Shown: positions 33,091 to 43,046, counted from the first letter of the stretch. The stretch: 64,000 bases of DNA from Geothrix terrae (GCF_022808775.1 NZ_JAKZLA010000004.1:124001-188000), one strand, 5' to 3'. The notes: a model not told the origin generated them from the letters alone. Made by a program: numbers and translations.

Positions 33091-33756
33091 ATGACCGCTT
33101 CCGCCCTTCCCCTGATCGCGATCGACGGCCCGTCCGGCGTGGGAAAGTCCACCACAGCCCGACGGGCCGCCGCGCGTCTGGGCTGGCAGTACCTCGACAC
33201 CGGCGCCATGTACCGCGCCGCCACGCTGGCCCTCCAGCGCGCGGGGCTGTCCCTGGAGGACCGCCCTGCGCTGGAGCGCCTCCTGGCGGGCCTGGACCTC
33301 GCCCAGGAGGGCACGCGCATCTTCCTCGCCGGTGAGGACGTCAGCGAGGCCATCCGCAGCCAGGAGGTCACGCGTGGGGTGACGCCTGTCAGCGCGGATG
33401 CCCGCGTGCGCGAGGTGCTCGTCGAGCAGCAGCGCCGCGTCGGCGCCTCCGGCCGCTGGGTGGTGGACGGCCGCGACATCGGCACGGTGGTCTTCCCCCA
33501 CGCCTGCTGCAAGATCTTCCTCACCGCCAGCCCCGAGGCCCGCGCCCGGCGGCGCTTCCTCGAACTGGAGGCCAAGGGCCAGGCTCCCCTCTTCGAGGAT
33601 GTGCTCGCGGACCAGCGCCGGCGCGACGAGGCCGACAGCACCCGCGCCGTGGCGCCCCTTCGCAAGGCCGCGGATGCCGTGGAGCTGGATTCCAGCGCCA
33701 TGACCCTCGACCAGGTGGTGGACTGGATCGTGGCAAGGCACCTGGCGCACCCATGA
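33091..33756 (+). CDS. cmk: Cytidylate kinase
   Basis: A 221-residue nucleoside monophosphate kinase that phosphorylates CMP and dCMP. The P-loop is GPSGVGKST, followed by LDTGAMYRA, and the family blocks VVDGRDIGTVVFPHA and RRRDEADSTR are intact. The ATG at 33091 has no good Shine-Dalgarno sequence but is six bases after a CAGAAT -10-like hexamer, which would suit a leaderless mRNA. Its stop overlaps the start of the next gene. Confidence 0.95.
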   Translation: MTASALPLIAIDGPSGVGKSTTARRAAARLGWQYLDTGAMYRAATLALQRAGLSLEDRPALERLLAGLDLAQEGTRIFLAGEDVSEAIRSQEVTRGVTPVSADARVREVLVEQQRRVGASGRWVVDGRDIGTVVFPHACCKIFLTASPEARARRRFLELEAKGQAPLFEDVLADQRRRDEADSTRAVAPLRKAADAVELDSSAMTLDQVVDWIVARHLAHP

Positions 33757-34307
33757 TGCCTCTCCTGGAACCGCTGGCCGAAGCCTGGGAGGCCGAGTGG
33801 CAGCCCGTGGGGACCGCCGCCCTGGCCGGCGTCTCCCTGGGCTTCTTCCTGCTCGCCGCTCTGGCGGTCCGCTCCGACCAGGGCTGGATCCCGCTGCTGG
33901 ACGGCGTGAACCTGGTGTTCCACGAAGCCGGCCATCCCATCTTCGGCATCCTGGGCTGGGAGGTCCTGACCATCCTCGGCGGGACCTTCATGCAGCTGCT
34001 GGCGCCCCTGCTCGCGCTCGGGACCTTCTGGCTGCGCCGGGATGCGGTGGGAACCTCGGTCACGGGCATCTGGGCGTTCGAAAACCTCCTGAACATCGCG
34101 CGCTATGTGGCGGATGCCCGGGCGCAGGTCCTCCCGCTGGTAGGCGGGGGCGAGCATGACTGGGCCACGCTGCTGGGGCGCTGGGGCCTGCTGGCCCAGG
34201 ACACCGCGCTGGCCCGCGGGCTCTTGGTCCTGGGCTGGCTGGGCATGGTGGCCTGCTGGGCCTGGCTGGCCTGGCAGTGGCGCCGGAGCCGGTCAGAGAA
34301 GGCCTAG
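33753..34307 (+). CDS. Small membrane protein with HEAGH zinc motif (M50-like)
   Basis: A 184-residue protein with three or four hydrophobic segments. FHEAGHPIFGILGWE, next to a membrane helix, has the HExxH zinc motif of intramembrane site-2 proteases (M50) and related families, but the second M50 motif is not clear and the protein is short. It may be a minimal membrane metalloprotease or a non-proteolytic relative. It starts inside the last codon of cmk (ATGA overlap). A very strong terminator follows. Confidence 0.65.
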   Translation: MMPLLEPLAEAWEAEWQPVGTAALAGVSLGFFLLAALAVRSDQGWIPLLDGVNLVFHEAGHPIFGILGWEVLTILGGTFMQLLAPLLALGTFWLRRDAVGTSVTGIWAFENLLNIARYVADARAQVLPLVGGGEHDWATLLGRWGLLAQDTALARGLLVLGWLGMVACWAWLAWQWRRSRSEKA

Positions 34308-34329
34308 GAACCCACGCGGTCATGTCGTT

Positions 34330-34379
34330 CTCACCTCAGAAAAACGGGCGCCTCCTGGCGCCCGTTTTTCTGAGGTGAG
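34330..34379. terminator. Very strong bidirectional terminator
   Basis: A perfect 23-bp stem with a TCCT loop (arms 34330-34352 and 34357-34379), including AAAAACGGGCGCC/GGCGCCCGTTTTT. It separates the cmk unit from the convergent cydAB operon and ends transcripts in both directions. Confidence 0.95.
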
Positions 34380-34391
34380 CACGAAAGCGTG

Positions 34392-35438
<1,047 letters not shown>

Positions 35439-35447
35439 GGCGGACTC

Positions 35448-36782
35448 CTAGGCCTTCTGCGTATGGGCGACGGGGCCGTGGGCGATCTCCCGGCCGATGA
35501 GGAAGAGCCACAGGACGCTCAGCACCACGAAGATGCCGGCGAATCCGAGCGTCGTGAACGCAGTGTGGCCGGCGTTCACCGTGGGGGATCCCCCCTGGAT
35601 CGTGCGCAGCAGGCCATAGATGAGCCAGGGCTGACGGCCGAACTCGGCCACCGCCCAGCCCGCGGCCGTGGCGATGTACGGGAAGGGGAAGGCCAGCATC
35701 AGCACCCAGAGCATGGGACGCGCCGTATCGAGGCGGCTCTTCCAGAGCAGCAGGGCAGCCAGGCCCATGATGGCGATCATGATCGTGCCCAGGCCCGCCA
35801 TGATGTGGAAGCTGTAGTAGAGGAGCTCGATGTTCTGCGGCCATTGGTCCTCGGGAAACTCGAGCAGGCCCTTCACGTTGCTGGAGAAGCTGCCGTAGGC
35901 GATGAAGCTCAGCACGGCGGGCAGCTGGATGGGATTCTCGATCCGCCGCTGGGCCACGTTGGGCTGGCCCACCAGGGTGAGGTTGGCGCGGGGCCCGCTC
36001 TCGAAGCGGCCCTCCATGGCCGCCAGCGTGATGGGCTGGTACTTGGCCACGAGCTTGCCGGAGATGTCCCCCGTGGGGAAGGCCACGAGCACGCTGAAGA
36101 TCAGGCCCATGATCGTGCCGGCCCGCAGGTTCAGCCGGGCCTGCTCCGGGTGGATGCCCTTGAGGGTCCAGTAGGCGCCGATGGCCGCCACCACGAAGGA
36201 AGCCGTCACCACGGAGGCGATCATGTTGTGGGCGTACTGGCCCAGCGCCCAGGGGTTGAGCACGAAGGCCCAGAAGCTGGCCAGCTGGAGGCTGCCGTCG
36301 GCGGCATGGGTGTAGCCCACGGGATGCTGCATGAACGCGTTGGTGGCGATGATGAAGTAGCCCGAGAGCCAGCTGCCGATCCACAGCGCCAGCGCGGCCC
36401 CGAAGTGGCCCTTCGGTGAGAGTTTCTTCTCGCCCCAGATCAGCATCCCCAGGAAGCTGCTCTCCAGGAAGAAGGCGAACATGCCTTCCATGCCCAGGGT
36501 CTGGCCGATGATGCCGCCGGAGAATCGCGAGAAGGCCGCCCAGTTCGTGCCGAACTGGAACTCCAGCGGAATGCCCGTCACCACGCCCACGGCGAAGTTG
36601 ATGCCGAAGATCTTGATCCAGAAGCGGGCCGCATCGTTGTAGCGGGCCTCGCCGGTGCGGAGGCCCATGGCCTTCAGCACGACGATCACCAGGGCGAGTC
36701 CCATCGTCAGCTGCGGGAAAAGGTAGTGGTAGGTCGCCGTGAAGCCGAACTGAAGCCTGTGCCAGAAAAGCGGATCACCCAT
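35448..36782 (-). CDS. cydA: Cytochrome bd quinol oxidase subunit I, short Q-loop type
   Basis: A 444-residue haem-bearing subunit. Haem ligand His19 is in ATYHYLF, the LEFQFGTNW and MEGMFAFFLESSFLG blocks carry conserved glutamates, and the second histidine ligand is in GQYAHNMIAS. It is shorter than E. coli CydA (522), because the quinol-binding loop is short (CIO-like subfamily). GGGAG precedes the ATG at 36782. Such oxidases support growth at low oxygen or under cyanide, sulfide or NO stress. An AT-rich block upstream probably holds its promoter. Confidence 0.96.
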   Translation of the reverse strand: MGDPLFWHRLQFGFTATYHYLFPQLTMGLALVIVVLKAMGLRTGEARYNDAARFWIKIFGINFAVGVVTGIPLEFQFGTNWAAFSRFSGGIIGQTLGMEGMFAFFLESSFLGMLIWGEKKLSPKGHFGAALALWIGSWLSGYFIIATNAFMQHPVGYTHAADGSLQLASFWAFVLNPWALGQYAHNMIASVVTASFVVAAIGAYWTLKGIHPEQARLNLRAGTIMGLIFSVLVAFPTGDISGKLVAKYQPITLAAMEGRFESGPRANLTLVGQPNVAQRRIENPIQLPAVLSFIAYGSFSSNVKGLLEFPEDQWPQNIELLYYSFHIMAGLGTIMIAIMGLAALLLWKSRLDTARPMLWVLMLAFPFPYIATAAGWAVAEFGRQPWLIYGLLRTIQGGSPTVNAGHTAFTTLGFAGIFVVLSVLWLFLIGREIAHGPVAHTQKA

Positions 36783-36899
36783 GGTTTCTCCCGGAATGAA
36801 TGGCCTGCGACGCCTCTGGATCCATGATGCGCGGCCAGTATCCCACGCCAACCGTGGAGGGGCTCCTCCAAAGAGCTGAAACCAAACGGGAAACCGTCG

Positions 36900-36960
36900 G
36901 TGATGGAAATCACATTGTTTTCAATAGTCTTAAATCATTATTTAGTCATATTCTATTCGC
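36900..36960. promoter_or_regulatory. AT-rich island upstream of cydA
   Basis: By count 16 of 60 bases are G or C, against about two thirds elsewhere. It lies about 120-180 bases upstream of cydA and 50 bases before an orphan plus-strand terminator. Several weak hexamers (for example TTGTTT at 36915 on the plus strand, TTGAAA on the minus strand) occur but no convincing pair. It probably holds regulated promoters. The rest of 36783-37071 holds nothing I recognise. Confidence 0.5.
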
Positions 36961-37009
36961 ATCCCAGCACTGGACCGCTCGCGGTTCCGGAAAGCTCAGG
37001 GGTAGGGGA

Positions 37010-37041
37010 GGCGGGCCCGGGGTGGGCCCGCCGTTTTTATT
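37010..37041 (+). terminator. Orphan plus-strand terminator
   Basis: GGCGGGCCC-GGGGT-GGGCCCGCC followed by GTTTTTATT, a textbook intrinsic terminator on the plus strand. No plus-strand gene precedes it. It may end a short untranslated RNA from the AT-rich island, or serve the minus-strand OsmC gene as a hairpin without T-run. Confidence 0.75.
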
Positions 37042-37071
37042 GGGCCGTCCCCGCCCAGGCTCGACCGCCGG

Positions 37072-37482
37072 TCAGTCCTCGACCACGATCTCCGACGTGA
37101 TGGGCACGGCCGGCCGCAGCATGGCGGACACCCCGCAGTAGGTCTCCTCGGACAGCTTCACGGCGCGCTCCAGCTTGTCCATGGGCAGGTCCCTGCCCCG
37201 GAACACATAGCGGACGTGGATGCCGGTGAAGATCCTCGGATGTTCCTCCCGGGCCTCGGCGCTCACCTGCACCTCGAGGCCCTCCAGCTTCACGCGCATC
37301 TTCTCGAGGATGCTCACCACATCGATGGCGGTGCATCCGCCGAGCCCGGCCAGGACGAGTCCCTTGGGCCGGGGTCCCTGGGTGGGCGCCCCGTCACCGG
37401 CCGGCACGTCGATGTGGTAGTGGTGGCCTTCCTGGTCCACCTGGAACGTCAGGCCCGATTCCCAGCGGACATGTGCTTCCAT
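37072..37482 (-). CDS. OsmC/Ohr-family peroxiredoxin-like protein
   Basis: A 136-residue OsmC-fold protein. The two redox cysteines are Cys50 in GLGGCTAIDVVS and Cys116 in ETYCGVSAML, placed as in thiol-dependent organic hydroperoxide reductases. It would reduce hydroperoxides, or possibly reduce persulfides, in the cytosol. AAGGAA before the ATG is the ribosome site. It is the last gene of a long minus-strand cluster and follows the rhodanese by 11 bases. Confidence 0.9.
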   Translation of the reverse strand: MEAHVRWESGLTFQVDQEGHHYHIDVPAGDGAPTQGPRPKGLVLAGLGGCTAIDVVSILEKMRVKLEGLEVQVSAEAREEHPRIFTGIHVRYVFRGRDLPMDKLERAVKLSEETYCGVSAMLRPAVPITSEIVVED

Positions 37483-37493
37483 GGAGGTTCCTT

Positions 37494-37844
37494 TCAGGAG
37501 AGGAAGGTGGCGATGCGCCGCCAGGAGCCGAGGTTGTGGACCTCCTTGAAGCCCTTGCGCTTGAGGATGGAGGCGGCGAATCCGCTGCGGCTGCCGCTCT
37601 CGCAGCAGAGCAGCACGGGACGTCCGGGATCCAGCTCCTTCGCGCGCTGCTCCAGCTGGTCGGCAGGGATGTTGACGGCCTTCGGGTGCGAGGCGGTGCG
37701 GAACTCGCCCGCGGTGCGGACGTCCACGATCTGGGCCCCTCGCTCCAGCATGGCCTTCACGTCCGCGGCCGAGGCCGAGCGTCGGCTCCACAGAAGGTAG
37801 CCGATGGCGGCCACCGGGATGAGGTAGATCCAGTACTCGGCCAT
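37494..37844 (-). CDS. Membrane-anchored rhodanese
   Basis: A 116-residue protein with an N-terminal membrane helix (about 4-20) and one rhodanese domain. The active-site loop is CCESGSRSG, with the persulfide-carrying cysteine at about 81 (CxxGxR pattern), and the domain start IVDVRTAGEF is clear. It would carry sulfane sulfur. Its ATG overlaps the thioredoxin stop (TGATG). In E. coli YgaP the rhodanese is fused to a two-helix DUF2892 domain; here that domain is a separate gene at 38392. Confidence 0.9.
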   Translation of the reverse strand: MAEYWIYLIPVAAIGYLLWSRRSASAADVKAMLERGAQIVDVRTAGEFRTASHPKAVNIPADQLEQRAKELDPGRPVLLCCESGSRSGFAASILKRKGFKEVHNLGSWRRIATFLS

Positions 37845-38167
37845 CAGGCACCCGCCTGCTGGAGGGCCGCCAGAAGCGCGTGCGCGGACTGGACGCCCAC
37901 CATGCGGCTCTGGATGCGGCCATCCTTGAGGACCACGAGGGTGGGGATGCTCTGGACGCCGAATTGGCCGGCCAGCAGCGGCTCCTCATCCACGTTGACC
38001 TTCGTCACGAGGGCCTTGGCGCCCGCGGTCTTGGCGACCTCGTCGAGGATGGGACCCTGCATGCGGCAGGGACCGCACCAGGGGGCCCAGAAGTCGATGA
38101 GCACGGGATTCGCGTGGGAGGAGACCTTGTGGAAGGCCTCGGTGGTGAGATGGATGACTTCGGACAT
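37844..38167 (-). CDS. trxA: Thioredoxin
   Basis: A 107-residue thioredoxin with WCGPC (Cys31, Cys34) and the cis-proline segment QSIPTLVVL. It has no signal peptide, so it acts in the cytosol. Its place between a DUF6132-like membrane protein and a rhodanese suggests it reduces persulfides or protein disulfides in that relay rather than being the housekeeping thioredoxin. GGAG five bases before the ATG marks the start. Confidence 0.93.
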   Translation of the reverse strand: MSEVIHLTTEAFHKVSSHANPVLIDFWAPWCGPCRMQGPILDEVAKTAGAKALVTKVNVDEEPLLAGQFGVQSIPTLVVLKDGRIQSRMVGVQSAHALLAALQQAGA

Positions 38168-38221
38168 GGCGACTCCGGAAATGGACAGGAGGAGAGGCGG
38201 AGCTGAGGCCGCCCGCGGGGC

Positions 38222-38404
38222 CTACTTGGCCGCGGCCCAGAGCAGGCCCATCACGGCGCCATACGTGATGGCGCGGAGGGGCGTGGCAGTGAGCGGACAG
38301 GTCCCCGTGCTGCAGCCCACCAGCCGCTGGTAGGCGTAGCCCAGGACCCCACCCACCGCGAGGCCCAGGAGGATGCGGAGGGCCACGGGCTTCACCGGGA
38401 ACAT
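38222..38404 (-). CDS. Small membrane protein, DUF6132-like
   Basis: A 60-residue protein with two hydrophobic helices separated by a cysteine-containing loop, VGCSTGTCPLTATP, which is the hallmark of the DUF6132-type family. Function is not established; the family often sits next to thioredoxin and rhodanese genes. The start at 38404 overlaps the end of the DUF2892 gene by 13 bases. The frame stays open upstream, but that part is coding for the DUF2892 protein in another frame. Confidence 0.75.
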   Translation of the reverse strand: MFPVKPVALRILLGLAVGGVLGYAYQRLVGCSTGTCPLTATPLRAITYGAVMGLLWAAAK

Positions 38405-38604
38405 CCCACACCCGCACCTTCGGGCACCCCGAGCTTGCGCAGGATGGTGGACATGAGGCACCAGTTGGTGAGGCCGCTCTGGAGCAGGTTGGCACCCACG
38501 AAGACCGTGAACCAGATCCAGTTCGGGTTGTGGAACCTCGCCAGGGCGAGGCTCAGCAGGATGAATGTGCCGGCGACGGTGTGGACGATGCGATCGACGT
38601 TCAT
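38392..38604 (-). CDS. YgaP-type DUF2892 membrane protein
   Basis: A 70-residue protein with two hydrophobic helices, beginning MNVDRIVHTVAGTFIL and containing FVGANLLQSGLTNWCLM, the pattern of the DUF2892 domain found at the C-terminus of YgaP. The domain anchors the rhodanese to the membrane and may form a channel. GGAG six bases before the ATG supports the start. It is downstream of the RND pump gene, separated by a 12-bp hairpin. Confidence 0.8.
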   Translation of the reverse strand: MNVDRIVHTVAGTFILLSLALARFHNPNWIWFTVFVGANLLQSGLTNWCLMSTILRKLGVPEGAGVGCSR

Positions 38605-38627
38605 GAATCACTCCTTAGGGGGCCTTG

Positions 38628-38658
38628 CGAACCAACCAGCGCTTTCCTGGTTGGTTCG
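38628..38658 (-). terminator. Hairpin between RND gene and DUF2892 gene
   Basis: CGAACCAACCAG and CTGGTTGGTTCG form a perfect 12-bp stem with a seven-base loop. No T-run follows on the minus strand, so it more likely trims or stabilises the polycistronic mRNA than ends it. Confidence 0.5.
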
Positions 38659-38668
38659 TTAGGGCCTC

Positions 38669-41600
38669 TTATGTCGCCTGCTCGTTCGAGGGGGCGATCG
38701 GGTTATGCGAAGGCGACGCGACGGCGAGAGCCGCCTGGCGTTGCAGGTTGGCCGCATGGCCCCGGCGGGCCACGACGTAGTAGAGCACCGGCACAGCGAT
38801 GCGGGACAGCAGGGTGGCGGCCACTTCGCCCGCCATGAGGCTGATGGCCAGGCCCTGGAAGATGGGGTCCGCCAGCATGACGGCGCTCCCCACCAGCACG
38901 GCGGCGGCCGTCAGCAGCATGGGGCGGAACCGCACCACGCCGGCCTCCTCCACCGCGGATTCCAGCGACATCCCCTCCTTCAGCTTCAGCTCGATGAAAT
39001 CCACCAGGATGATGCTGTTGCGGACGATGATGCCGGCCCCGGCGATGAAGCCGATCATGCTCGTGGCCGTGAAGAAGGCGCCCATGAGGCCGTGGGCGGG
39101 GATGATCCCGATGAGGGAGAGCGGGATGGGAACCAGGATCACCCAGGGGATCTCGAAGCTCTCGAACCAGCCCACCACCAGCACGAAGATCAGCACCAGC
39201 ACGGCGGCGAAGGCCATGCCGAGGTCGCGGAAGACCTCGAGGGTGATGTGCCACTCGCCGTCCCACTTCATGATGAGGTTCTCGGTGTTCTCGGGGTGGG
39301 CCAGGCCGAGACGCTCCACCTTCGCGCCGCCGGTGCCCTTGAGGGCGTCGATCTTCTTGTTCAGCGCGGCCAGGGCGTAAACGGGGCTCTCGATGGTCCC
39401 CGCCAGGTCGGAGAAGACGTAGGCGACGGGCATCAGGTTCTTGTGGTGGATGACAGGCTCCTCGGTCCCGTCCTTCACCGTCACCAGCTCCCGCACGGGC
39501 ACCATGCCCCGGGCCCCCGGGACATAGAGCTGGAGGATCTGATCCAGCCGCTGGCGCTTCTCGGAGGGGAGCTGCACCACCACCGGCACCTGGCTGGAGC
39601 CGCGCAGGACGTGGAAGGCTCCGACGGTATGGCCGTAGCCCGCCATGTAGAGCGTCTGGACGACGCTGGCGGGGGCCACCCCGTGGAGGGCCGCCTTCTC
39701 GCGGTCGAGGACAAGGCTGATCTTGGGCGAGGTCGGATTCAGGGTGGAGTCCACGTCCACGATGCCGTCCACGCTCTTGAAGGCGCCGAGGACCTCCCCG
39801 GCCAGGCGGGCGCGCTCGGCCTCGGAGGGCCCATAGACCTCGGCCACGATGGTGTCCATGACCGGGGGCCCGGGCGGGATCTCCACGAGTTTCATGCGGG
39901 CCCCCGCCGGCTTCGAGATCTTCTCGAGCTCGGGGCGCAGGCGCACGACGATGTCATGGCTCTGCTCCTTGCGGTCGCCCTTGGGCACCAGGTTGACCTG
40001 GATGTCGACCATCTCGGCCGCCTGGCGGAGGAAGCTGTGGCGCACCATGCCCACGAAGGTGAAGGGCGCGGCTTCGCCCGCATAGACCTGCACGTCCTTG
40101 ACCGTGGCGTCCTTGAGTAGACGGCGGGCGATGTCCTGACCGGCGGCCAGGGCATCCTCCTTCGGCGTCCCGGCCGGGAGGTCCAGCTGGACCATGAACT
40201 CCGACTTGTTGTCGAAGGGCAGCATCTTGACCTTGACCACGCCGAAGCCCACCAGGGACATGGCACCCGCCAGCAGGACCACCACACCGGCGAAGAAGGC
40301 CCACCGGACCCGGGGCCGGGTCAGCAGGGCGTGCATGGAGGTCCGGTAGATCCGGGTGAACCGGGTTTCGGGCACCTCGTCAGGGCCCCGGTGATGCTGG
40401 GCGGGTTCGGGGGCCGCCTGGTCGGGGCTGGCGGGATGGAGGCCGGAGGGATCGGTCTCGGGGAGGTGCGCCTCCTTCCGGAACACGATGAGGCTGGCCC
40501 AGGGACTGATGACGAAGGCGATGACCAGGCTGAAGATCATAGCCAGGCTCGCCCCCACGGGGATGGGCCGCATGTAGGGGCCCATGAGCCCGCGCACGAA
40601 GGCCATGGGCAGGATGGCCGCGATCACCGCGAACGTGGCGAGGATCGTGGGATTGCCCACCTCGTCCACCGCCTCCACCACCATGCGGGCGAAGGTCTTC
40701 TTCTGGCCGGGAAGATGCAGGTGCCGGTGGATGTTCTCCACCACCACGATGGCGTCGTCCACCAGGATGCCGATGGAGAAGATGAGCGCGAACAGCGTGA
40801 CCCGGTTCAACGTGTAGCCGAACAGGTAGGTGATGAGCAGCGTGAGGGCCAGGGTGACCGGCACGGCCACGCCCACCACCACCGCGCTACGCCAGCCCAT
40901 GGCCAGCAGGATGAGCGCGATGACGCTGAGGGTGGCGATGAGCAGGTGCTCGATCAGCTCATTGGACTTGTCTCCGGCCGTCTCGCCGTAGTTCCGGGTG
41001 ACGGTCACCTTCAGATCGCGGGGGATGAGGGTTCCCCGCAGGGCTTCCACCTTGGTGAGCACCTGCTCCGCCAGGGCCGTGGCGTTCGCCCCGGCCCGCT
41101 TGGACAGGGAGATGCTGACCGCGGGCTCGAAGCCGGGCCGCGCCGCGTCGGCGAAGAGGACCATGGGCGGCTCGGACTCGGGGGCATCCACCACCCGGGC
41201 GACATCCGCGAGGTAGACGGGCTTCATGTTCCGCACGCCCACCACGAGGCGGCGCAGCTCGGAGGCCTGGAGCACGAAACCGGTGGCCTCGAGCTCCGTG
41301 CGCTTGCCGTGGTCCACGAGCGCGCCCGCCGGCAGCTGGGCTTCGGCGGCCTGGAGGGCCGGCTGGAGCTCGCCGATGGACATGTTGAGGGACCGGAGGC
41401 GGTCGGGATCCGGCTCAATCCGGACCATGCGCCGGGCGCCGCCGACCACCTTCACCTGGGCGGTGTTCGGCACATCGGACAGCTCCCGCGCCAAGACTTC
41501 GCCGACCTGGCGGAGCTGCCCCGGCGTCTGCCCGGAGCCGGCCTCGCCGTGAAGCGTGAGCACCAGGAAGGGCACGTCGTCGATGGTCTGGAGCTTGATG

Positions 41601-42022
41601 ATGGGCTTCATGGCCCCAGGCGGCAGGATCTGGGGATTGGCCGCCAGTTCCTGGTAGATCTTCACCAGGCTGGGCTCCTGGGGCTCGTTCACCTTGAAGC
41701 GCACGGTGATGAGCGCCATGCCCGGCATGCTCGTACTGTAGAGGTACTCGACGCCGGGAATGCCCCAGAGGCGGCGCTCCAGGGGCGTGGCGACCTGGCT
41801 CTCGATCTCCTTGGGGCTCGCGCCCGGGTAGGGCACGTAGAGGTCCACCATCGGGACGATGATCTGGGGTTCCTCTTCTCGAGGCGTGAGGACCACGGCG
41901 AGGACGCCCAGCAGCAGCGAGGCCAGGACGATGAGCGGCGTCAGCTTGCTGCGGAGGAAGCCCTTGGCCAGCCGCCCGGCCAGGCCCAGTCTGGGCTCAC
42001 TTGCCCCATGTTCACTTGCCAC
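38669..42022 (-). CDS. RND-family efflux pump inner-membrane subunit
   Basis: A 1117-residue RND permease with the standard twofold plan: a first helix, a large periplasmic loop, six helices, and a repeat of this layout. The proton-relay motif in TM4 is GILVDDAIVVVENIHRHL. The heavy-metal (CusA) methionine sites are not obvious, so it belongs to the broad AcrB-like group of unknown substrate. Its GTG start overlaps the adaptor stop by 11 bases. The company of ArsR, rhodanese and thioredoxin suggests a thiol-reactive or metalloid substrate, as inference. Confidence 0.93.
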   Translation of the reverse strand: MASEHGASEPRLGLAGRLAKGFLRSKLTPLIVLASLLLGVLAVVLTPREEEPQIIVPMVDLYVPYPGASPKEIESQVATPLERRLWGIPGVEYLYSTSMPGMALITVRFKVNEPQEPSLVKIYQELAANPQILPPGAMKPIIKLQTIDDVPFLVLTLHGEAGSGQTPGQLRQVGEVLARELSDVPNTAQVKVVGGARRMVRIEPDPDRLRSLNMSIGELQPALQAAEAQLPAGALVDHGKRTELEATGFVLQASELRRLVVGVRNMKPVYLADVARVVDAPESEPPMVLFADAARPGFEPAVSISLSKRAGANATALAEQVLTKVEALRGTLIPRDLKVTVTRNYGETAGDKSNELIEHLLIATLSVIALILLAMGWRSAVVVGVAVPVTLALTLLITYLFGYTLNRVTLFALIFSIGILVDDAIVVVENIHRHLHLPGQKKTFARMVVEAVDEVGNPTILATFAVIAAILPMAFVRGLMGPYMRPIPVGASLAMIFSLVIAFVISPWASLIVFRKEAHLPETDPSGLHPASPDQAAPEPAQHHRGPDEVPETRFTRIYRTSMHALLTRPRVRWAFFAGVVVLLAGAMSLVGFGVVKVKMLPFDNKSEFMVQLDLPAGTPKEDALAAGQDIARRLLKDATVKDVQVYAGEAAPFTFVGMVRHSFLRQAAEMVDIQVNLVPKGDRKEQSHDIVVRLRPELEKISKPAGARMKLVEIPPGPPVMDTIVAEVYGPSEAERARLAGEVLGAFKSVDGIVDVDSTLNPTSPKISLVLDREKAALHGVAPASVVQTLYMAGYGHTVGAFHVLRGSSQVPVVVQLPSEKRQRLDQILQLYVPGARGMVPVRELVTVKDGTEEPVIHHKNLMPVAYVFSDLAGTIESPVYALAALNKKIDALKGTGGAKVERLGLAHPENTENLIMKWDGEWHITLEVFRDLGMAFAAVLVLIFVLVVGWFESFEIPWVILVPIPLSLIGIIPAHGLMGAFFTATSMIGFIAGAGIIVRNSIILVDFIELKLKEGMSLESAVEEAGVVRFRPMLLTAAAVLVGSAVMLADPIFQGLAISLMAGEVAATLLSRIAVPVLYYVVARRGHAANLQRQAALAVASPSHNPIAPSNEQAT

Positions 42023-43046
42023 GGCTCACCCCGCTGGAGATCTCGACAGGTTGGCCATCCTGGAGCGCACCGGGATGGTCGATGACCTTCTCGCCCTCCT
42101 TCAGGCCCGAGCGCACGGGCAGGAAGCTGCCCTCCCCTTCGCCCAGGGAGAGCCAGCGGAGCTCGGCATGGCCATCCTTGGCGACGAAGACGCCCGTGAG
42201 CTCACCCCGCTGCACGAGGGCGCTGCGGGGCACGGAGAGGCCCTCAGCGGCCGCCTTCGCGCCCGGCACCAGGATGCGGGCGAAGGAACCCTGCCGGAGT
42301 CCCTTGGGCTTGAGCACCTTGGCGCGCAGGGTGCCCTTGTGGCTGGTGGGGTCACCGCCGGGAGCCAGGCCCGTGATCTGGGCCTCGCCCTGGACGCCCT
42401 CCGATTCGAACGCCACTTTGGCGCCGGCCTTGAGCCCCTTGGCCTCGCCCTCGGACACAGTGGCAAGCAGCTCCTGCTCGCCGTCGCCCACCAGCTCCAG
42501 CAGGGGCGTGCCGGGCCCGACGAAGTCGCCTTCGTTGACCTTCCGGGACTGCACCACGCCGGCGAAGGGGGCGCGGATCTGCGTGTAGGCGATGTTGGCC
42601 TTCAGGGAGGAGACGCCGGCCTGGGCCTGGGCCACCTGGGCTTCCACCTGCTCCAGTTCCACGGCCGTGCTGGCTTTCTGGGCCTGGAGGGCCTGGATGC
42701 GGCGGTGGTACGCCTGGACGGTGGCGAGTCCCGTCTCTGCGGCCCTCAGCTGGCCCTGGAGGTCCTCGTCGCCCAGGGCGATGAGCAGGGTGCCGGCGGA
42801 CACGCGCTGGCCCTCCTGGACGAGGACGCGCTTGACCTGGGCGGCCATGCGGGTGGACATCATGGCCGTGCGGCTGGACTGGAGCGTGGCGGCCACCCAG
42901 GCACCGCCCTCCGGCGCGCCATCGGCCACCAGGGAGACCGCGACCCGAGGCAGTTCTTTCTCTACCCGGGAATCCCGCTTGCTCCCGCATGCGAGATTCC
43001 CGAGCAACGCCACACTCAGGCTGGCGAGCACGAATGCTGACTTCAT
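42012..43046 (-). CDS. RND periplasmic adaptor lipoprotein (HlyD/MFP)
   Basis: A 344-residue membrane-fusion protein with a lipobox (LGNLAC, lipid-bearing Cys20). It shows the lipoyl-half motif (MAAQVKRVLVQEGQRVSAGT), a helical hairpin rich in Ala/Gln (about 95-150), the second lipoyl half (IRAPFAGVVQSRKVNEGD) and beta-barrel domains. It links the RND pump to the TolC channel. The ATG overlaps the TolC gene stop by four bases. Confidence 0.93.
   Translation of the reverse strand: MKSAFVLASLSVALLGNLACGSKRDSRVEKELPRVAVSLVADGAPEGGAWVAATLQSSRTAMMSTRMAAQVKRVLVQEGQRVSAGTLLIALGDEDLQGQLRAAETGLATVQAYHRRIQALQAQKASTAVELEQVEAQVAQAQAGVSSLKANIAYTQIRAPFAGVVQSRKVNEGDFVGPGTPLLELVGDGEQELLATVSEGEAKGLKAGAKVAFESEGVQGEAQITGLAPGGDPTSHKGTLRAKVLKPKGLRQGSFARILVPGAKAAAEGLSVPRSALVQRGELTGVFVAKDGHAELRWLSLGEGEGSFLPVRSGLKEGEKVIDHPGALQDGQPVEISSGVSRGK

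Noticed and set aside
40331-42085. Long plus-strand open frame across the RND and adaptor genes
   Set aside because: The minus-strand RND and HlyD sequences are unmistakable; the plus-strand product is low-complexity Gly/His/Asp, typical of a GC-rich shadow.
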